Source of the DNA: Streptomyces sp. CB02400
GTDB lineage: Bacteria; Actinomycetota; Actinomycetes; Streptomycetales; Streptomycetaceae
Assembly: GCF_001905725.1 (NCBI RefSeq)
Contig: NZ_LIWB01000010.1
Span: forward strand, 121,140-185,139
Reading direction: 5' to 3'
DNA length: 64,000 bases
Made by a program: the position numbers and the translations under genes. This document shows positions 49,854-58,800 of this stretch, in pieces. Numbering within the stretch: the first letter of the stretch is position 1; each line of letters starts with the position of its first letter. A model generated the notes under the pieces. The model was not told the DNA's origin, did not search any database, and saw only the letters and a program-made list of their open reading frames with translations.

Positions 49854-50876
49854 TCACTCCCTGTTCCCGGAGACCGTCTCGCGCATGGCGCGCAGCGACT
49901 CCTTCAGGGACCCCATGGTGGCGAGGACGGCGGTGGGCTCGTAGCCGCAGTGCGCCATGCAGTTGGCGCAGCGCGGGTCCTTGCCGCGGCCGTACCGGTC
50001 CCAGTCGGTGTCCTCGATCAGTTCCCGGTACGTCGGCACATAGCCGTCGCTCATCAGGTAGCAGGGGCGCTGCCAGCCGAAGAGGGAGTAGTTGGGGATC
50101 GCCCACGCGGTGCACGGGAAGTCGACCTTGCCCTCGAGGAAGTCCAGGAACAGCGGGGAGTGGTTCAGCCGCCAGCGGCGCCGGTTGCCGCCCGCGAAGG
50201 CCTTCTTGAACAGCTCCCGGGTCTGCTCCACGCCCAGGAAGTGCTCCTGGTCGGGGGCCTTCTCGTAGGCGTAGGCGGGCGAGATCATCATCTCGTCGAC
50301 CCCCAGGTCGTCGTTGAGGTAGTTGAGGACCTCGACGATGGTCTGCGGGGTGTCGGTGTTGAAGAAGGTCGAGTTGGTGGTGACCCGGAAGCCGCGCCGC
50401 TTGGCCTCCTTGATGGCCGCCACGGCCTCGTCGAACACGCCCTCCTTCGCCACCGACTCGTCGTGACGCTCGCGCAGCCCGTCGATGTGCACGGCGAACG
50501 CGAAGTAGGACGAAGGAGTGAACTTGTCCATCTTCTTGCGCAGCAGCATGGCGTTGGTGCACAGGAAGACGTATTTGCGCCTGGCCACCAACTGGCGCAC
50601 GATCTCGTCGATCTGCGGGTGCATCAGGGGTTCGCCGCCGGCGATCGACACCATGGGCGCCCCGGACTCCAGTACCGCGCCGACGGCCTGGGCGACGGGC
50701 ATCCGCTGCTTGAGCACCCCGGCCGGGTGCTGGATCTTGCCGCACCCCTCGCACTTGAGATTGCAGGCGAAGAGCGGTTCCAGTTCGACGATCAGCGGGA
50801 ACTTGTCCCGCCTGCGGAGCTTCTGTTCGGCCAAGTATGTAGCGACCTTGATGGACTGACGCAGCGGCATGGCCAT
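49854..50876 (-). CDS. hpnH: Radical SAM adenosylhopane synthase HpnH
   Basis: A 340-residue radical SAM enzyme that joins the 5'-deoxyadenosyl radical to diploptene, giving adenosylhopane. The [4Fe-4S] motif is CNLKCEGCGK near residue 38, the expected CxxxCxxC spacing. VSIAGGEPLMHPQI near 80 and the C-terminal CANCMAHCGYEP near 290 (SPASM-like cysteine cluster) match HpnH. The ATG at 50876 is preceded by AGGAGGTGA, an excellent site. It lies 5 bp after hpnG. Confidence 0.95.
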   Translation of the reverse strand: MAMPLRQSIKVATYLAEQKLRRRDKFPLIVELEPLFACNLKCEGCGKIQHPAGVLKQRMPVAQAVGAVLESGAPMVSIAGGEPLMHPQIDEIVRQLVARRKYVFLCTNAMLLRKKMDKFTPSSYFAFAVHIDGLRERHDESVAKEGVFDEAVAAIKEAKRRGFRVTTNSTFFNTDTPQTIVEVLNYLNDDLGVDEMMISPAYAYEKAPDQEHFLGVEQTRELFKKAFAGGNRRRWRLNHSPLFLDFLEGKVDFPCTAWAIPNYSLFGWQRPCYLMSDGYVPTYRELIEDTDWDRYGRGKDPRCANCMAHCGYEPTAVLATMGSLKESLRAMRETVSGNRE

Positions 50877-50881
50877 CTGGC

Positions 50882-51652
50882 TCACCTCCTGGGGAGCAGC
50901 AAGGAACGGTGCCATTCTTGGAAAGCCGGGAGTACGGACCGAAGAACGCGGAAAGCCGATATTCCACCGCGCACCGTGCCGATCCGGACGAGTTCGTGTT
51001 CAGGAGCGTCCACGACCACCCGGACGGCCGCAACCGGGCGCTCGCCCACCCGGACGGCGCTCAGAAGCGTGGCGGCGGATTCCATGTCGACCGCGATCGC
51101 GCCGGTCGCGAGCAGACCGGACCGTTCGTGCCCGCGGACGACGTGGTCGGAGCCGGTGAGCGGACCGGTGTGGACGGTGCACCCGGGCACCGCGCGCCCC
51201 AGCTCCTTCACCAGCAGTTCGGTCCCCACGCACGGGACGCTGCCGCGCGGGTCCCGGGTCTCCTCGGCGACGACCAGGTCACCGGGGTGCATCCCGGGGG
51301 CGAGTCCGGCGCAGAAGCCCGTGGCGAGGACGGCCGCCCGGTTCAGCTCCGGGCCGGCGAGCATCCGGGTGACGGAGCGTTCGGCCGCCGCCGGCCCCAT
51401 GCCCGTACGCAGGACGGTGACCGGCCCGCCCGAAGTGCTCCACTCGTCCCGTGCGGCTCCGGGGCGCTGAAAGCCGGTGGCGAGAGCCCGCCCGTGCTCA
51501 GCCCTTCCTTCGTCGGGGCCTCCGCCCGCGCGGGCTCTCGTCACCGGCGCGCCCCTCCGCCACACGCCCCGCTCCCGCCTGCGCAGGGCGAACTGCTCGA
51601 TGCCGAGCGCGCAGGCGATCAGCAGCGGGGCCGGGGCGGGCTGGGGGCTCAT
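50882..51652 (-). CDS. hpnG: Adenosylhopane nucleoside phosphorylase HpnG
   Basis: A 256-residue nucleosidase/phosphorylase-like enzyme that removes adenine from adenosylhopane to give (phospho)ribosylhopane. Visible are TVLRTGMGPAAAERSV, LATGFCAGLAPGMHPGDLVVAEETRD and the nucleoside-binding AIAVDMESAATL near residue 200 (MES-type motif). The middle region (VTRARAGGGPDEGRAEHGRAL) is long and Arg/Gly-rich compared with homologues and may be an insertion. Starts with an ATGA overlap on the cyclase gene. Confidence 0.88.
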   Translation of the reverse strand: MSPQPAPAPLLIACALGIEQFALRRRERGVWRRGAPVTRARAGGGPDEGRAEHGRALATGFQRPGAARDEWSTSGGPVTVLRTGMGPAAAERSVTRMLAGPELNRAAVLATGFCAGLAPGMHPGDLVVAEETRDPRGSVPCVGTELLVKELGRAVPGCTVHTGPLTGSDHVVRGHERSGLLATGAIAVDMESAATLLSAVRVGERPVAAVRVVVDAPEHELVRIGTVRGGISAFRVLRSVLPAFQEWHRSLLLPRR

Positions 51653-53697
51653 CAGCTTCCCTTCGCCTCGGCGAGCGGCTGTCCGGGCCCGGCCCCGGTC
51701 TTCGCCGCGACCGGTTTCCCGGTGAACGGCTCCCCGTGCACGTACCGGCCGAGCGCGGTGAGCGGGAAGACCTGCCGGTAGAGGTGGTAGTTGATGGAGA
51801 AGTCCCAGGGGAAGCCGGTGCCGGTGAAGTACGGCTCGTCCCAGGAGCCGTCCTCGCGCTGGGTGGACACCAGCCACTCGACACCGCGTTCGACGGCCTT
51901 GGACTCCCGCTCCCCCGCCGCGAGCAGCGCCATCAGCGCCCAGGCGGTCTGCGAGGCGGTGGAGGCGCCACGGCCGCTCCACTCCCGGACGTACCGGTAG
52001 GAGCGCAGATCCTCGCCCCAGCCGCCGTCGTCGTTCTGCACCTTCTCCAGCCAGGCCACCGCCCGCCGGATCGCCGGGTGCGAGCCGGGGAACCCGGCCG
52101 CGGTCAGCGCGGGGACCACGGAGCCGGTGCCGTAGAGGTAGTTGACGCCCCAGCGGCCGAACCAGGAGCCGTCGGGCTCCTGTTCGGCGAGCAGCCACTG
52201 GATGCCTCGCCGGGTGCGCGGGTCGTGGGCGAGGCCCTCGACGGCGAGCATCTCCACGACGTGCGCGGTGACGTCGGCCGACGGCGGGTCGATGACCTCG
52301 CCGAAGTCGCAGAACGGCAGCCGGTTGGGGAACGGGCTGGTGTTGTCGACGTCGAACGCGCCCCAGGCGCCGTTCCGCGACTGCATGCCGAGGTTCCAGC
52401 GCACCCCGCGCCCGATCGCGTTGTCCATCCGCTCGGGGTCGTGGTGCTTGACCCGGCGCAGCGCGAGGACCACCTCGGCGGTGTCGTCGATGTCGGGGTA
52501 GTTGTCGTTGTGGAACTCGAACGCCCAGCCGCCGGGCGGCAGATGGGGTCGGCGCACGGACCAGTCGCCGGGCCGCACGATCTGCTCGCCGAGCATCCAG
52601 TCGGCGGCCTTGACCAGTTGCGGATGGTCGGCGGGCAGGCCCGCGTCGGCCAGCGCGATGGTGGCGAGGCAGGTGTCCCACACCGGGGACTGGCAGGCCT
52701 CGATCATCCGGGCCCCGTCCTCGCGCCACACGGCGAACCGGTCCAGCGACTCCAGGCCCGCGCGCATCACCGGGTGGTTCAGGTCGTATCCGAGCAGGTG
52801 CAGCGCGATGACCGAGTACACCGCCGGGGGCTGGATGCCGCCCCAGCAGCCGTCGTTCTCCTGCCGTTCGATGATCCAGCGGGCGGCGGTGTTCACGGCC
52901 GCCCCGCGCAGCCGGCGCGGGACGGCTCCGCGCAGCGTGTGCAGGACCTTGTCCAGCCGCTGGAAGGCGCCGTCCCAGCTTCTCGCCGGGGCGAGCGGCC
53001 GGGGAGGGTTGGGGCGGTGCGGGTCGGTGTGCAGTTCGTCCAGCGGGAACGGGGCGGGGCGCACCGGCCGTTTGGCGGAGACGATCGTCAGCGGCACGAT
53101 GGTCTGCCGGGCCCAGCAGCCGAAGTCGTAGATGTTGAGCGGCACCCAGGACGGGAACCAGATCAGCTCGGGCGGGAGTTCGGGCAGGTCCTCCCACTTC
53201 CACCAGCCGAACAGGGCCAGCCAGATCCGGGTGAAGACGCGGGAGGCGGCGATGCCGCCCCGCTCGCGGATCCAGGCGGAGGCCTTCGCCATGTGCGGGG
53301 CGTCGGGCGGATCGCCGGCCAGCCGCAGTGCGACGTACGCCTCGATGGTGGCGGAGAGGTCGCCGGGTCCGCCGTGGAAGGTGGCCCAGGTGCCGTCCTC
53401 GCGCTGCTCGCCGCGGACGAACAGGGCGGCGGCGCGGGTGGTGTCCTCGTCCCGGATGCCGAGGAACTGACGCAGCAGCAGGTCCTCGGCGTCCATCGTG
53501 ACGTTGGTCTCGAGGTCGCCCTTCCACCAGCCCTGGTCGTCCTGCCGGGACAGCAGGAAGTCGGTGGCGCGCCGCATGGCGCGGGCGGCCCTGTCGGGAA
53601 CCCCGGCCGCCTCGGGGATGTCGGTGTCGTTTTCGCTGGCCGCGGCCACCGCGGGCGGCAGGGCCGCCCCGGTGCTTCCGTCGGTCGTCGCTGTCAT
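51652..53697 (-). CDS. shc: Squalene-hopene cyclase
   Basis: A 681-residue membrane-associated cyclase converting squalene to hopene and hopanol, within the usual length of 630-680. The catalytic acid motif DxDD is PDIDDTAEVVLAL near residue 390. QW repeats are plentiful (QDDQGWWKGDL, EQREDGTWATF, QNDDGGWGEDL, QREDGSWDEPYFTGTGFP). AFDVDNTSPFPNRLPFCDFGEV is characteristic of bacterial SHC. The ATG at 53697 has AAGGGGAA before it. Product feeds HpnH. Confidence 0.97.
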   Translation of the reverse strand: MTATTDGSTGAALPPAVAAASENDTDIPEAAGVPDRAARAMRRATDFLLSRQDDQGWWKGDLETNVTMDAEDLLLRQFLGIRDEDTTRAAALFVRGEQREDGTWATFHGGPGDLSATIEAYVALRLAGDPPDAPHMAKASAWIRERGGIAASRVFTRIWLALFGWWKWEDLPELPPELIWFPSWVPLNIYDFGCWARQTIVPLTIVSAKRPVRPAPFPLDELHTDPHRPNPPRPLAPARSWDGAFQRLDKVLHTLRGAVPRRLRGAAVNTAARWIIERQENDGCWGGIQPPAVYSVIALHLLGYDLNHPVMRAGLESLDRFAVWREDGARMIEACQSPVWDTCLATIALADAGLPADHPQLVKAADWMLGEQIVRPGDWSVRRPHLPPGGWAFEFHNDNYPDIDDTAEVVLALRRVKHHDPERMDNAIGRGVRWNLGMQSRNGAWGAFDVDNTSPFPNRLPFCDFGEVIDPPSADVTAHVVEMLAVEGLAHDPRTRRGIQWLLAEQEPDGSWFGRWGVNYLYGTGSVVPALTAAGFPGSHPAIRRAVAWLEKVQNDDGGWGEDLRSYRYVREWSGRGASTASQTAWALMALLAAGERESKAVERGVEWLVSTQREDGSWDEPYFTGTGFPWDFSINYHLYRQVFPLTALGRYVHGEPFTGKPVAAKTGAGPGQPLAEAKGS

Positions 53698-53814
53698 GGC
53701 TTCCCCTTCGTGCAGTCCTGCGAGTGGTGTCTGCTGTGGGTCCGCCGTCGGCCGGTGCCGTTCTCCCCTGGTCACCGGCCGGCGACTACGCGAGGGCTAT
53801 TCGACCGATAGTGA

Positions 53815-54888
53815 TCATCTCTTTCGTACGACGACGAAGTCCGCGAGCGCCGTGAACTGCTCCCGCACCGGGTCGGGCATGTCCACGGCGTGCAGGGCCT
53901 CGATGGCGACGGTGTGCTGACGGCGTGCCTCTCCGGCGGTCCAGTCGCGGCCGCCGGCCTCCTCGATGAGGGCGGCACGGGCCGCGAACTCCTCCTCGGA
54001 GAAGTTCGCGAAGTCGCTGCTCTTGGCGTCGGCGGCGAGGATCTCGCCGAGCCGCTCGGAGGCGGGGCCGTCCGCCGCGAGCGCGGCCACGACCGGGAGG
54101 GACTTCTTCCGCTGGCGCAGGTCGCTCCAGGTCTGCTTGCCGGTGGCCTCCGGGTCGCCCCAAATGCCGAGGAGGTCGTCGACGGCCTGGAAGGCGAGGC
54201 CCAGGTGGTAGCCGTACCTCTCCAGCGCGTCGGCGGTGCGGTCGTCCGCGCCGCCGAGCACCGCGCCGATGGAGCTGGCGCAGGCGAGCAGGGCGCCGGT
54301 CTTGTTGCCCTCCATCTCCAGGCACTCCTCGACGCTGACGCGGTCGCGGTGCTCGTAGGAGATGTCCTGGGCCTGGCCGTCGATGAGCGAACGGCTGGCG
54401 GTGGTCAGCCGGCGGGTGGCGCGGCCCGCCTCGACGGTTCCGAGTTCCAGCAGCACCTCGTTGGCCAGGGCGAACAGGGCGTCGCCGACCAGGATGGCCT
54501 GGGCGGGGCCGTGCACCTTCCAGACGGTGTCGCGGTGCCGGCGCTGTTCGTCGCCGTCCATCAGGTCGTCGTGCAGGAGCGAGAAGTTGTGGACCAGTTC
54601 GACGGCGACCGCGCCGGGGACGCCGGTCTCCGGAGCGGCCCCGGTGACCTCGGCGGACAGCACGGCGAGGGCGGGGCGCACGGCCTTGCCGCCGTCGCCG
54701 TCCGCGGGCCGGCCGTGGGCGTCGATCCAGCCGAAGTGGTAGGCGGCGACCGTGTCCATGGGAGGTGCCAGGCGGTCGACGGCCGCCCGCAGTACCGGCG
54801 TGGCCAGGGTCCGCCCGCGCTCCAGGAGCGCGGACACGTCCACCGCGGTCCTTCGAGCGGCCTGCGAGGCCGGGGGCACAGGGGGCAC
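53815..54888 (-). CDS. Polyprenyl (farnesyl-type) diphosphate synthase
   Basis: About 357 residues from the GTG at 54888, which has AAGAGGAG right upstream; GTGs at 54954 and 54978 are alternatives (the former overlaps hpnE). It is an all-helical IPP synthase: first Asp-rich motif LLHDDLMD near residue 85 and second DDLLGIWGD near 230, with GNKTGALLACA between. In this operon it most likely makes farnesyl diphosphate for HpnC/HpnD. The residues before the first Asp-rich motif do not clearly fix chain length, so FPP is inferred from context. Confidence 0.9.
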   Translation of the reverse strand: MPPVPPASQAARRTAVDVSALLERGRTLATPVLRAAVDRLAPPMDTVAAYHFGWIDAHGRPADGDGGKAVRPALAVLSAEVTGAAPETGVPGAVAVELVHNFSLLHDDLMDGDEQRRHRDTVWKVHGPAQAILVGDALFALANEVLLELGTVEAGRATRRLTTASRSLIDGQAQDISYEHRDRVSVEECLEMEGNKTGALLACASSIGAVLGGADDRTADALERYGYHLGLAFQAVDDLLGIWGDPEATGKQTWSDLRQRKKSLPVVAALAADGPASERLGEILAADAKSSDFANFSEEEFAARAALIEEAGGRDWTAGEARRQHTVAIEALHAVDMPDPVREQFTALADFVVVRKR

Positions 54889-54943
54889 AGTCTCTCCTCT
54901 TGTTGCGGTACCGGGGGTGCGGGGACCTGCCGCGCCGCGTTCG

Positions 54944-56461
54944 TCAACCTTCACCGGGCCCACCTCGCAGTGCGACACCGGTGTCCTCCGGATGGTGGCC
55001 GGGGGTCCGGGGGGTGTCCCCCGGGAAGGTGGAGTACGCCGCCTCCTCCAGTGCGAAGAGGTGGCGGGGGCGGGGCCGGCCGAGGGCGCTCAGCGCGGCG
55101 TCCGCCGCGCCGACGCCGCTGCGGACCGCACCCTCCATGGTCGCGGGCCACCCGGTGGCGGTCCACGCTCCGGCCAGGTACAGGCCGGGGGCCTTGGTGC
55201 GGGCGCCGGGCCTGAGGCGTCCGACGCCGGGGGCGGGAGCGAACGTGGCGGTGCGCTCCCGGGTGACGAAGAAGTCCTCGACCCGGGCGTCGCGGGTACG
55301 CGGCAGCAGCCGCTCCAGTTCGGGCAGGTACCGCTCGCGCAGCACGGCGACCGGCTCGTCGATGTCGTCCTGGGCGACCGACTGGGACAGCGCGAGGTAC
55401 TGGCCGCGCTTCAGCCCGGACGCGTCGGTGCGGTCGAAGACCCACTGCACGGGGGTGCCGAGGGCGGCGAAGAAGGGCCGGGCGAGCACCTTGCGGTCGT
55501 AGACGACGTGCACGTTGAGGATCGGCGCGGTGCCGAGGGCGAGCAGCCGTTCGGGGGCGTCGAGCGCGCCCGCGGGCAGCAGGTCGTACGCCTCGCGCTG
55601 CGGTACGGCGAGGACGACCGCGTCGGCGTGGATCGTCTCACCGGGAACCTGGACGCTCCATGCCCCGTTCCCGTTCACGGAGACGGAGGTGACCCGTGTA
55701 CGGACCTCGGTACGCACGCCCGCGGAGTCGAGCGCCTTGCGGGCGAGCCGGTCGTGCAGTTCGCCCAGCGGCACCCGGGCCCAGCCGATGTCGGCCGCCG
55801 AAGGGTCGGACAGCAGACCGGTCTTGAACACCATCGCGGCGAGCGACAGGGACGTGTCGCCCGCGACCGCGTTGAGGGTGGCGACCCCGACCAGGTCCCA
55901 CAGGGCCTCGACGGCGCGCGCCGACTGGCCGTGCGCGGCCAGCCAGCTGCCGAAGTCCTGGGTGTCCAGGGCCGGATCGGCGAGGTCGAGCCCCTTCAGC
56001 GCGAGCGCGGCCCGGCCCGCCCTGGCCCGGTCGGCGAGCGAGAGGTGCGGATACGTGGCGAGGCTGCGCCCCAGGTGCAGGGGTACGGGCAGCGCGTCGC
56101 GGCGCAGTCTGCCGAGCCGCCGCCCCTCGGGACGGTCGACGTCGAGGACGGGCACGTCGAGGCGGTCCTGCAGCGGTGCCAGCGCCGCTGCGTCGATCCG
56201 GTCGAGGAACCAGCGGTAGGCGGTGCAGCAGCGCAGGTACACGTGCTGGCCGTTGTCGACGGTCAGGTCGCCGCGCCGGAAGGAGAAGGCGAGCCCGCCC
56301 AGGCGCGGCCGGCTTTCGAGCAGGGTGACGCCCACCCCGGCGTCGGCGAGCGCCAGCGCGGCGGTGACGCCGGCGAGCCCGCCGCCGACGACGACGGCGT
56401 GCCGTCCCGCCGGAACGGGGCCGTCCGTGAGCGGTCCCGCGGAGCGTGTGCCGTGGCTCAT
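54944..56461 (-). CDS. hpnE: Hydroxysqualene dehydroxylase HpnE
   Basis: A 505-residue FAD amine-oxidase-fold enzyme, reducing hydroxysqualene to squalene. The dinucleotide motif is VVVGGGLAGVTAALALADAG at residues 23-42, followed by ESRPRLGGLAFSF; the C-terminal FAD motif is LYLAGAWTATGWPATMEGAVRSG near 445. The C-terminal extension beyond the FAD domain carries a Pro-rich tail. Start overlaps the 41-residue ORF by an ATGA. Works with HpnC and HpnD as a three-enzyme route to squalene in place of a single squalene synthase. Confidence 0.93.
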   Translation of the reverse strand: MSHGTRSAGPLTDGPVPAGRHAVVVGGGLAGVTAALALADAGVGVTLLESRPRLGGLAFSFRRGDLTVDNGQHVYLRCCTAYRWFLDRIDAAALAPLQDRLDVPVLDVDRPEGRRLGRLRRDALPVPLHLGRSLATYPHLSLADRARAGRAALALKGLDLADPALDTQDFGSWLAAHGQSARAVEALWDLVGVATLNAVAGDTSLSLAAMVFKTGLLSDPSAADIGWARVPLGELHDRLARKALDSAGVRTEVRTRVTSVSVNGNGAWSVQVPGETIHADAVVLAVPQREAYDLLPAGALDAPERLLALGTAPILNVHVVYDRKVLARPFFAALGTPVQWVFDRTDASGLKRGQYLALSQSVAQDDIDEPVAVLRERYLPELERLLPRTRDARVEDFFVTRERTATFAPAPGVGRLRPGARTKAPGLYLAGAWTATGWPATMEGAVRSGVGAADAALSALGRPRPRHLFALEEAAYSTFPGDTPRTPGHHPEDTGVALRGGPGEG

Positions 56462-56583
56462 GCGCCCTCCCCTGTCCGGCCGGTGCGCTGCTCGAACGGT
56501 GCGGGACCGGCCGTCTCAGTCTGGGACGCGGCGTCGCGGCGGAGGGTTGCCCGCCGTTTTCCGCCGGGGTGCGGGGTGTCCAT
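56458..56583 (-). CDS. 41-residue ORF between hpnD and hpnE (DUF6380-like)
   Basis: Starts at the ATG overlapping the hpnD stop (56583) and ends in an ATGA overlap with the hpnE start (56458-56461), so it is perfectly locked in frame between two coupled genes. The sequence is basic and Thr/Arg-rich (KRRATLRRDAASQTETAG) with no membrane segment. Small proteins of this look occur at this place in other Streptomyces hopanoid operons. Function unknown; it may also serve to couple translation between the flanking genes. Confidence 0.72.
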   Translation of the reverse strand: MDTPHPGGKRRATLRRDAASQTETAGPAPFEQRTGRTGEGA

Positions 56584-57533
56584 CAGGCACGCCTCCTGAC
56601 GGTGCGCCGGGTCACGTGCCGGGTGTCCAGGCCGGACAGGCCGCGCACCGCGACGTACGCCTTCTCGCGTCCGGGCAGGGAGACCCGGCCGCGCAGCACC
56701 GCCCCGGGGTCGCGCTCGATGCGGTCCAGGAGCCGGCGGTAGATGCCGGCCATGGCGGCGACACAGGCGCCGCTGCGCCGGTCGAGCAGGGGGAGCAGCC
56801 GGTAGCCCTCGGCGAAGAGGGCGCGGGCCCTGCGCACCTCGAAGTGGACCAGACCCGCGAAGTCGGAGCCCTCCGGTGGCGTGGGCCCGTCGAACCCGGC
56901 CGAGCAGCCGAACTTGGCGAGGTCGTCGGCGGGCAGGTAGGTGCGCCCGCCCTCGGCGTCCTCGCGGACGTCGCGGAGGATGTTGGTGAGCTGGAGGGCG
57001 AGGCCGAGGGTGTCGGCGTACTCGGGTGCGCGTTCGGCGCCGCGCGCGCCCGGTTCGGTGCCGAACACGCCGAGCGAGAGCCGTCCGATGGCGCCGGCGA
57101 CGCAGCGGCAGTAGACCTTGAGGTCGTCCCAGGTCTCGTAGGTCTCGCCGCGCGTGTCCATCTGGACGCCGTCGATGAGTTCGTCCAGGCCGCCGAGCGG
57201 GATCGGGAAGTGCTCGGCGGCGTGGGCGAGGGCGACCGCGACCGGGTCGGTGTCGTCCTCGTCGACCGCGCCGTCGCGGATCCGGGTGAGCAGCGCCCTC
57301 GTGTCCTCCAGCCGGGCGACCTTGACGTCGTTCGCCAGCGTGCCGTCTCCGATGTCGTCGACGCGCCGGGAGAACGCGTACAGCGCCGACATCGCGCGCC
57401 GCTTGGGCGTCGGCAGCAGCCGGATGCCGTAGGCGAAGTTGCGTGCCTGCTGTCCGGTGACGGCCTCGCAGTAGCTGTAGGCGGCGAGTACCGGTGCGGA
57501 CGCGGGTGGTTGCGACTCCACGGTCCGGATCAC
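56583..57533 (-). CDS. hpnD: Presqualene diphosphate synthase HpnD
   Basis: A 316-residue squalene/phytoene synthase-type enzyme joining two farnesyl diphosphates to presqualene diphosphate. First Asp-rich motif RRVDDIGDG near residue 55, second LTNILRDVREDAEGGRTYLP near 190, plus YETWDDLKVYCRCVAGAIG. It overlaps the hpnC end by 4 bp. The partner HpnC converts presqualene diphosphate to hydroxysqualene. Confidence 0.93.
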   Translation of the reverse strand: MIRTVESQPPASAPVLAAYSYCEAVTGQQARNFAYGIRLLPTPKRRAMSALYAFSRRVDDIGDGTLANDVKVARLEDTRALLTRIRDGAVDEDDTDPVAVALAHAAEHFPIPLGGLDELIDGVQMDTRGETYETWDDLKVYCRCVAGAIGRLSLGVFGTEPGARGAERAPEYADTLGLALQLTNILRDVREDAEGGRTYLPADDLAKFGCSAGFDGPTPPEGSDFAGLVHFEVRRARALFAEGYRLLPLLDRRSGACVAAMAGIYRRLLDRIERDPGAVLRGRVSLPGREKAYVAVRGLSGLDTRHVTRRTVRRRA

Positions 57534-58441
57534 CCCTTTCCTCGCAGAGTCACGCCCGCCTCGCGCAGCAACTGGACCTTGCCGGGCTTGGGCGGGCCGG
57601 GAAGTACGTCGTATTCGGCGGCGGCGATCGCGTGGAGGGCCGCCCTTCCTCCCGCCACGAACCCCGCGAGCAGCAGTCTGAGTCTGCCGTGGACGCTACC
57701 CACGAGGGGGGAGCCTTCATTCAGCAGCCCGAGGGCGCGTTCCGCCTGGTACGCGACCAGTGCGCGCACCGATGCGCCGGCGGTGGGTGCGGCGAGGTCC
57801 GCCTCCTGGACGTGGAAACGTTTCATGTCCGTGGCGGGCAGGTAGATGCGGTCGCGGCCGAGGTCCTCGGCGACGTCCTGGAGGTGTTCGACGATCTGGA
57901 GGGCGGTGCAGATGTCGTCGGAGCGGCGGACGCGCTCGGGCGTCGAGGTGCCGGTGACGGCGAGGACGAGGCGGCCGACGGGGTTGGCCGACAGTTCGCA
58001 GTAGGCGAGCAGGTCGTCGTAGGTCTCGTACCGCTTGACGAGCTGGTCCTGGCGGTTGGCGGCGATCAGGCCGAGGAAGGGCTCGGGGGTCAGCACGTGG
58101 CGGCGGACCGTCGGTCGGAGCCGGCGCAGCAGCGGATGGCCCGGCTCGGGGCCCGCCGGGTCGAACACCCGGCGCAGGTCCGCCTCGAAGGCGTCCAGCA
58201 GCACCAGCCGGTCTCCGGCGTCCTCCTCCGGCACCCCGAGGAGGCGGGCGTCGGTGCCGCCGGGGGCCAGGTCGCCGTCGCCGATGTCGTCGACCAGACG
58301 GGCGAACCCGTACACCGCCATGAGGTCGTCGCGCCAGGGCCGGGGCAGGAAGAAGGGGGCCACGGGGAAGTTCTCGGCGGCGGCCTTGTCGAGGGTGGCG
58401 CGCTCGGGGTCGACGGCACGCGCCGCGGGCACGGGCGTCAT
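57530..58441 (-). CDS. hpnC: Hydroxysqualene synthase HpnC
   Basis: A 303-residue squalene/phytoene synthase-type enzyme converting presqualene diphosphate to hydroxysqualene. Asp-rich motif ARLVDDIGDGDLAPGG near residue 55 and the second LQIVEHLQDVAEDLGRDRIYLP near 185. ENFPVAPFFLPRPWRDDLMAVYGFAR at the N-terminus is typical of HpnC. ATG at 58441 chosen; a GTG at 58471 is an alternative. First gene of the operon, so the promoter must lie in 58442-58757, where I see no sure hexamers apart from a TAGAAC-like box near 58525. Confidence 0.92.
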   Translation of the reverse strand: MTPVPAARAVDPERATLDKAAAENFPVAPFFLPRPWRDDLMAVYGFARLVDDIGDGDLAPGGTDARLLGVPEEDAGDRLVLLDAFEADLRRVFDPAGPEPGHPLLRRLRPTVRRHVLTPEPFLGLIAANRQDQLVKRYETYDDLLAYCELSANPVGRLVLAVTGTSTPERVRRSDDICTALQIVEHLQDVAEDLGRDRIYLPATDMKRFHVQEADLAAPTAGASVRALVAYQAERALGLLNEGSPLVGSVHGRLRLLLAGFVAGGRAALHAIAAAEYDVLPGPPKPGKVQLLREAGVTLRGKG

Positions 58442-58757
58442 CGCGGACTGCCATGGGCGGGGACGGCACACGCTGCGTTCAGCCGGGGAGTCTCCGTAGC
58501 CATTGCCGTCACATCTCCCGTTCTACACTGCTGACCCAATGCATACTATTTCGGACACGCCGCCGAGGCTTTCGCCATGCGGCACCGTCGGATGGTGTCG
58601 GGCATTATGGCCCTGATTGCCGCCTTTCGGGACCGGTACAGCTTACGTTGTGCAACGTGGCCCGTAACGACGGGGGTCTCCGCGCAACACGACAACACAC
58701 CGATCGGCGTCAAGATTCCACCGGGCGGCCGGAGTTGACGTCTCCTTCGCAGACGCC

Positions 58758-58787
58758 GGGCCCCGCCGGACAGTTCCGGCGGGGCCC
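58758..58787. terminator. 13-bp perfect terminator hairpin
   Basis: GGGCCCCGCCGGA-CAGT-TCCGGCGGGGCCC, 14 bp past the minus-strand stop of the ABC ATPase gene. It separates the surface-polymer cluster from the hopanoid promoter region. Confidence 0.9.
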
Positions 58788-58800
58788 TCCTGGCACCGGG

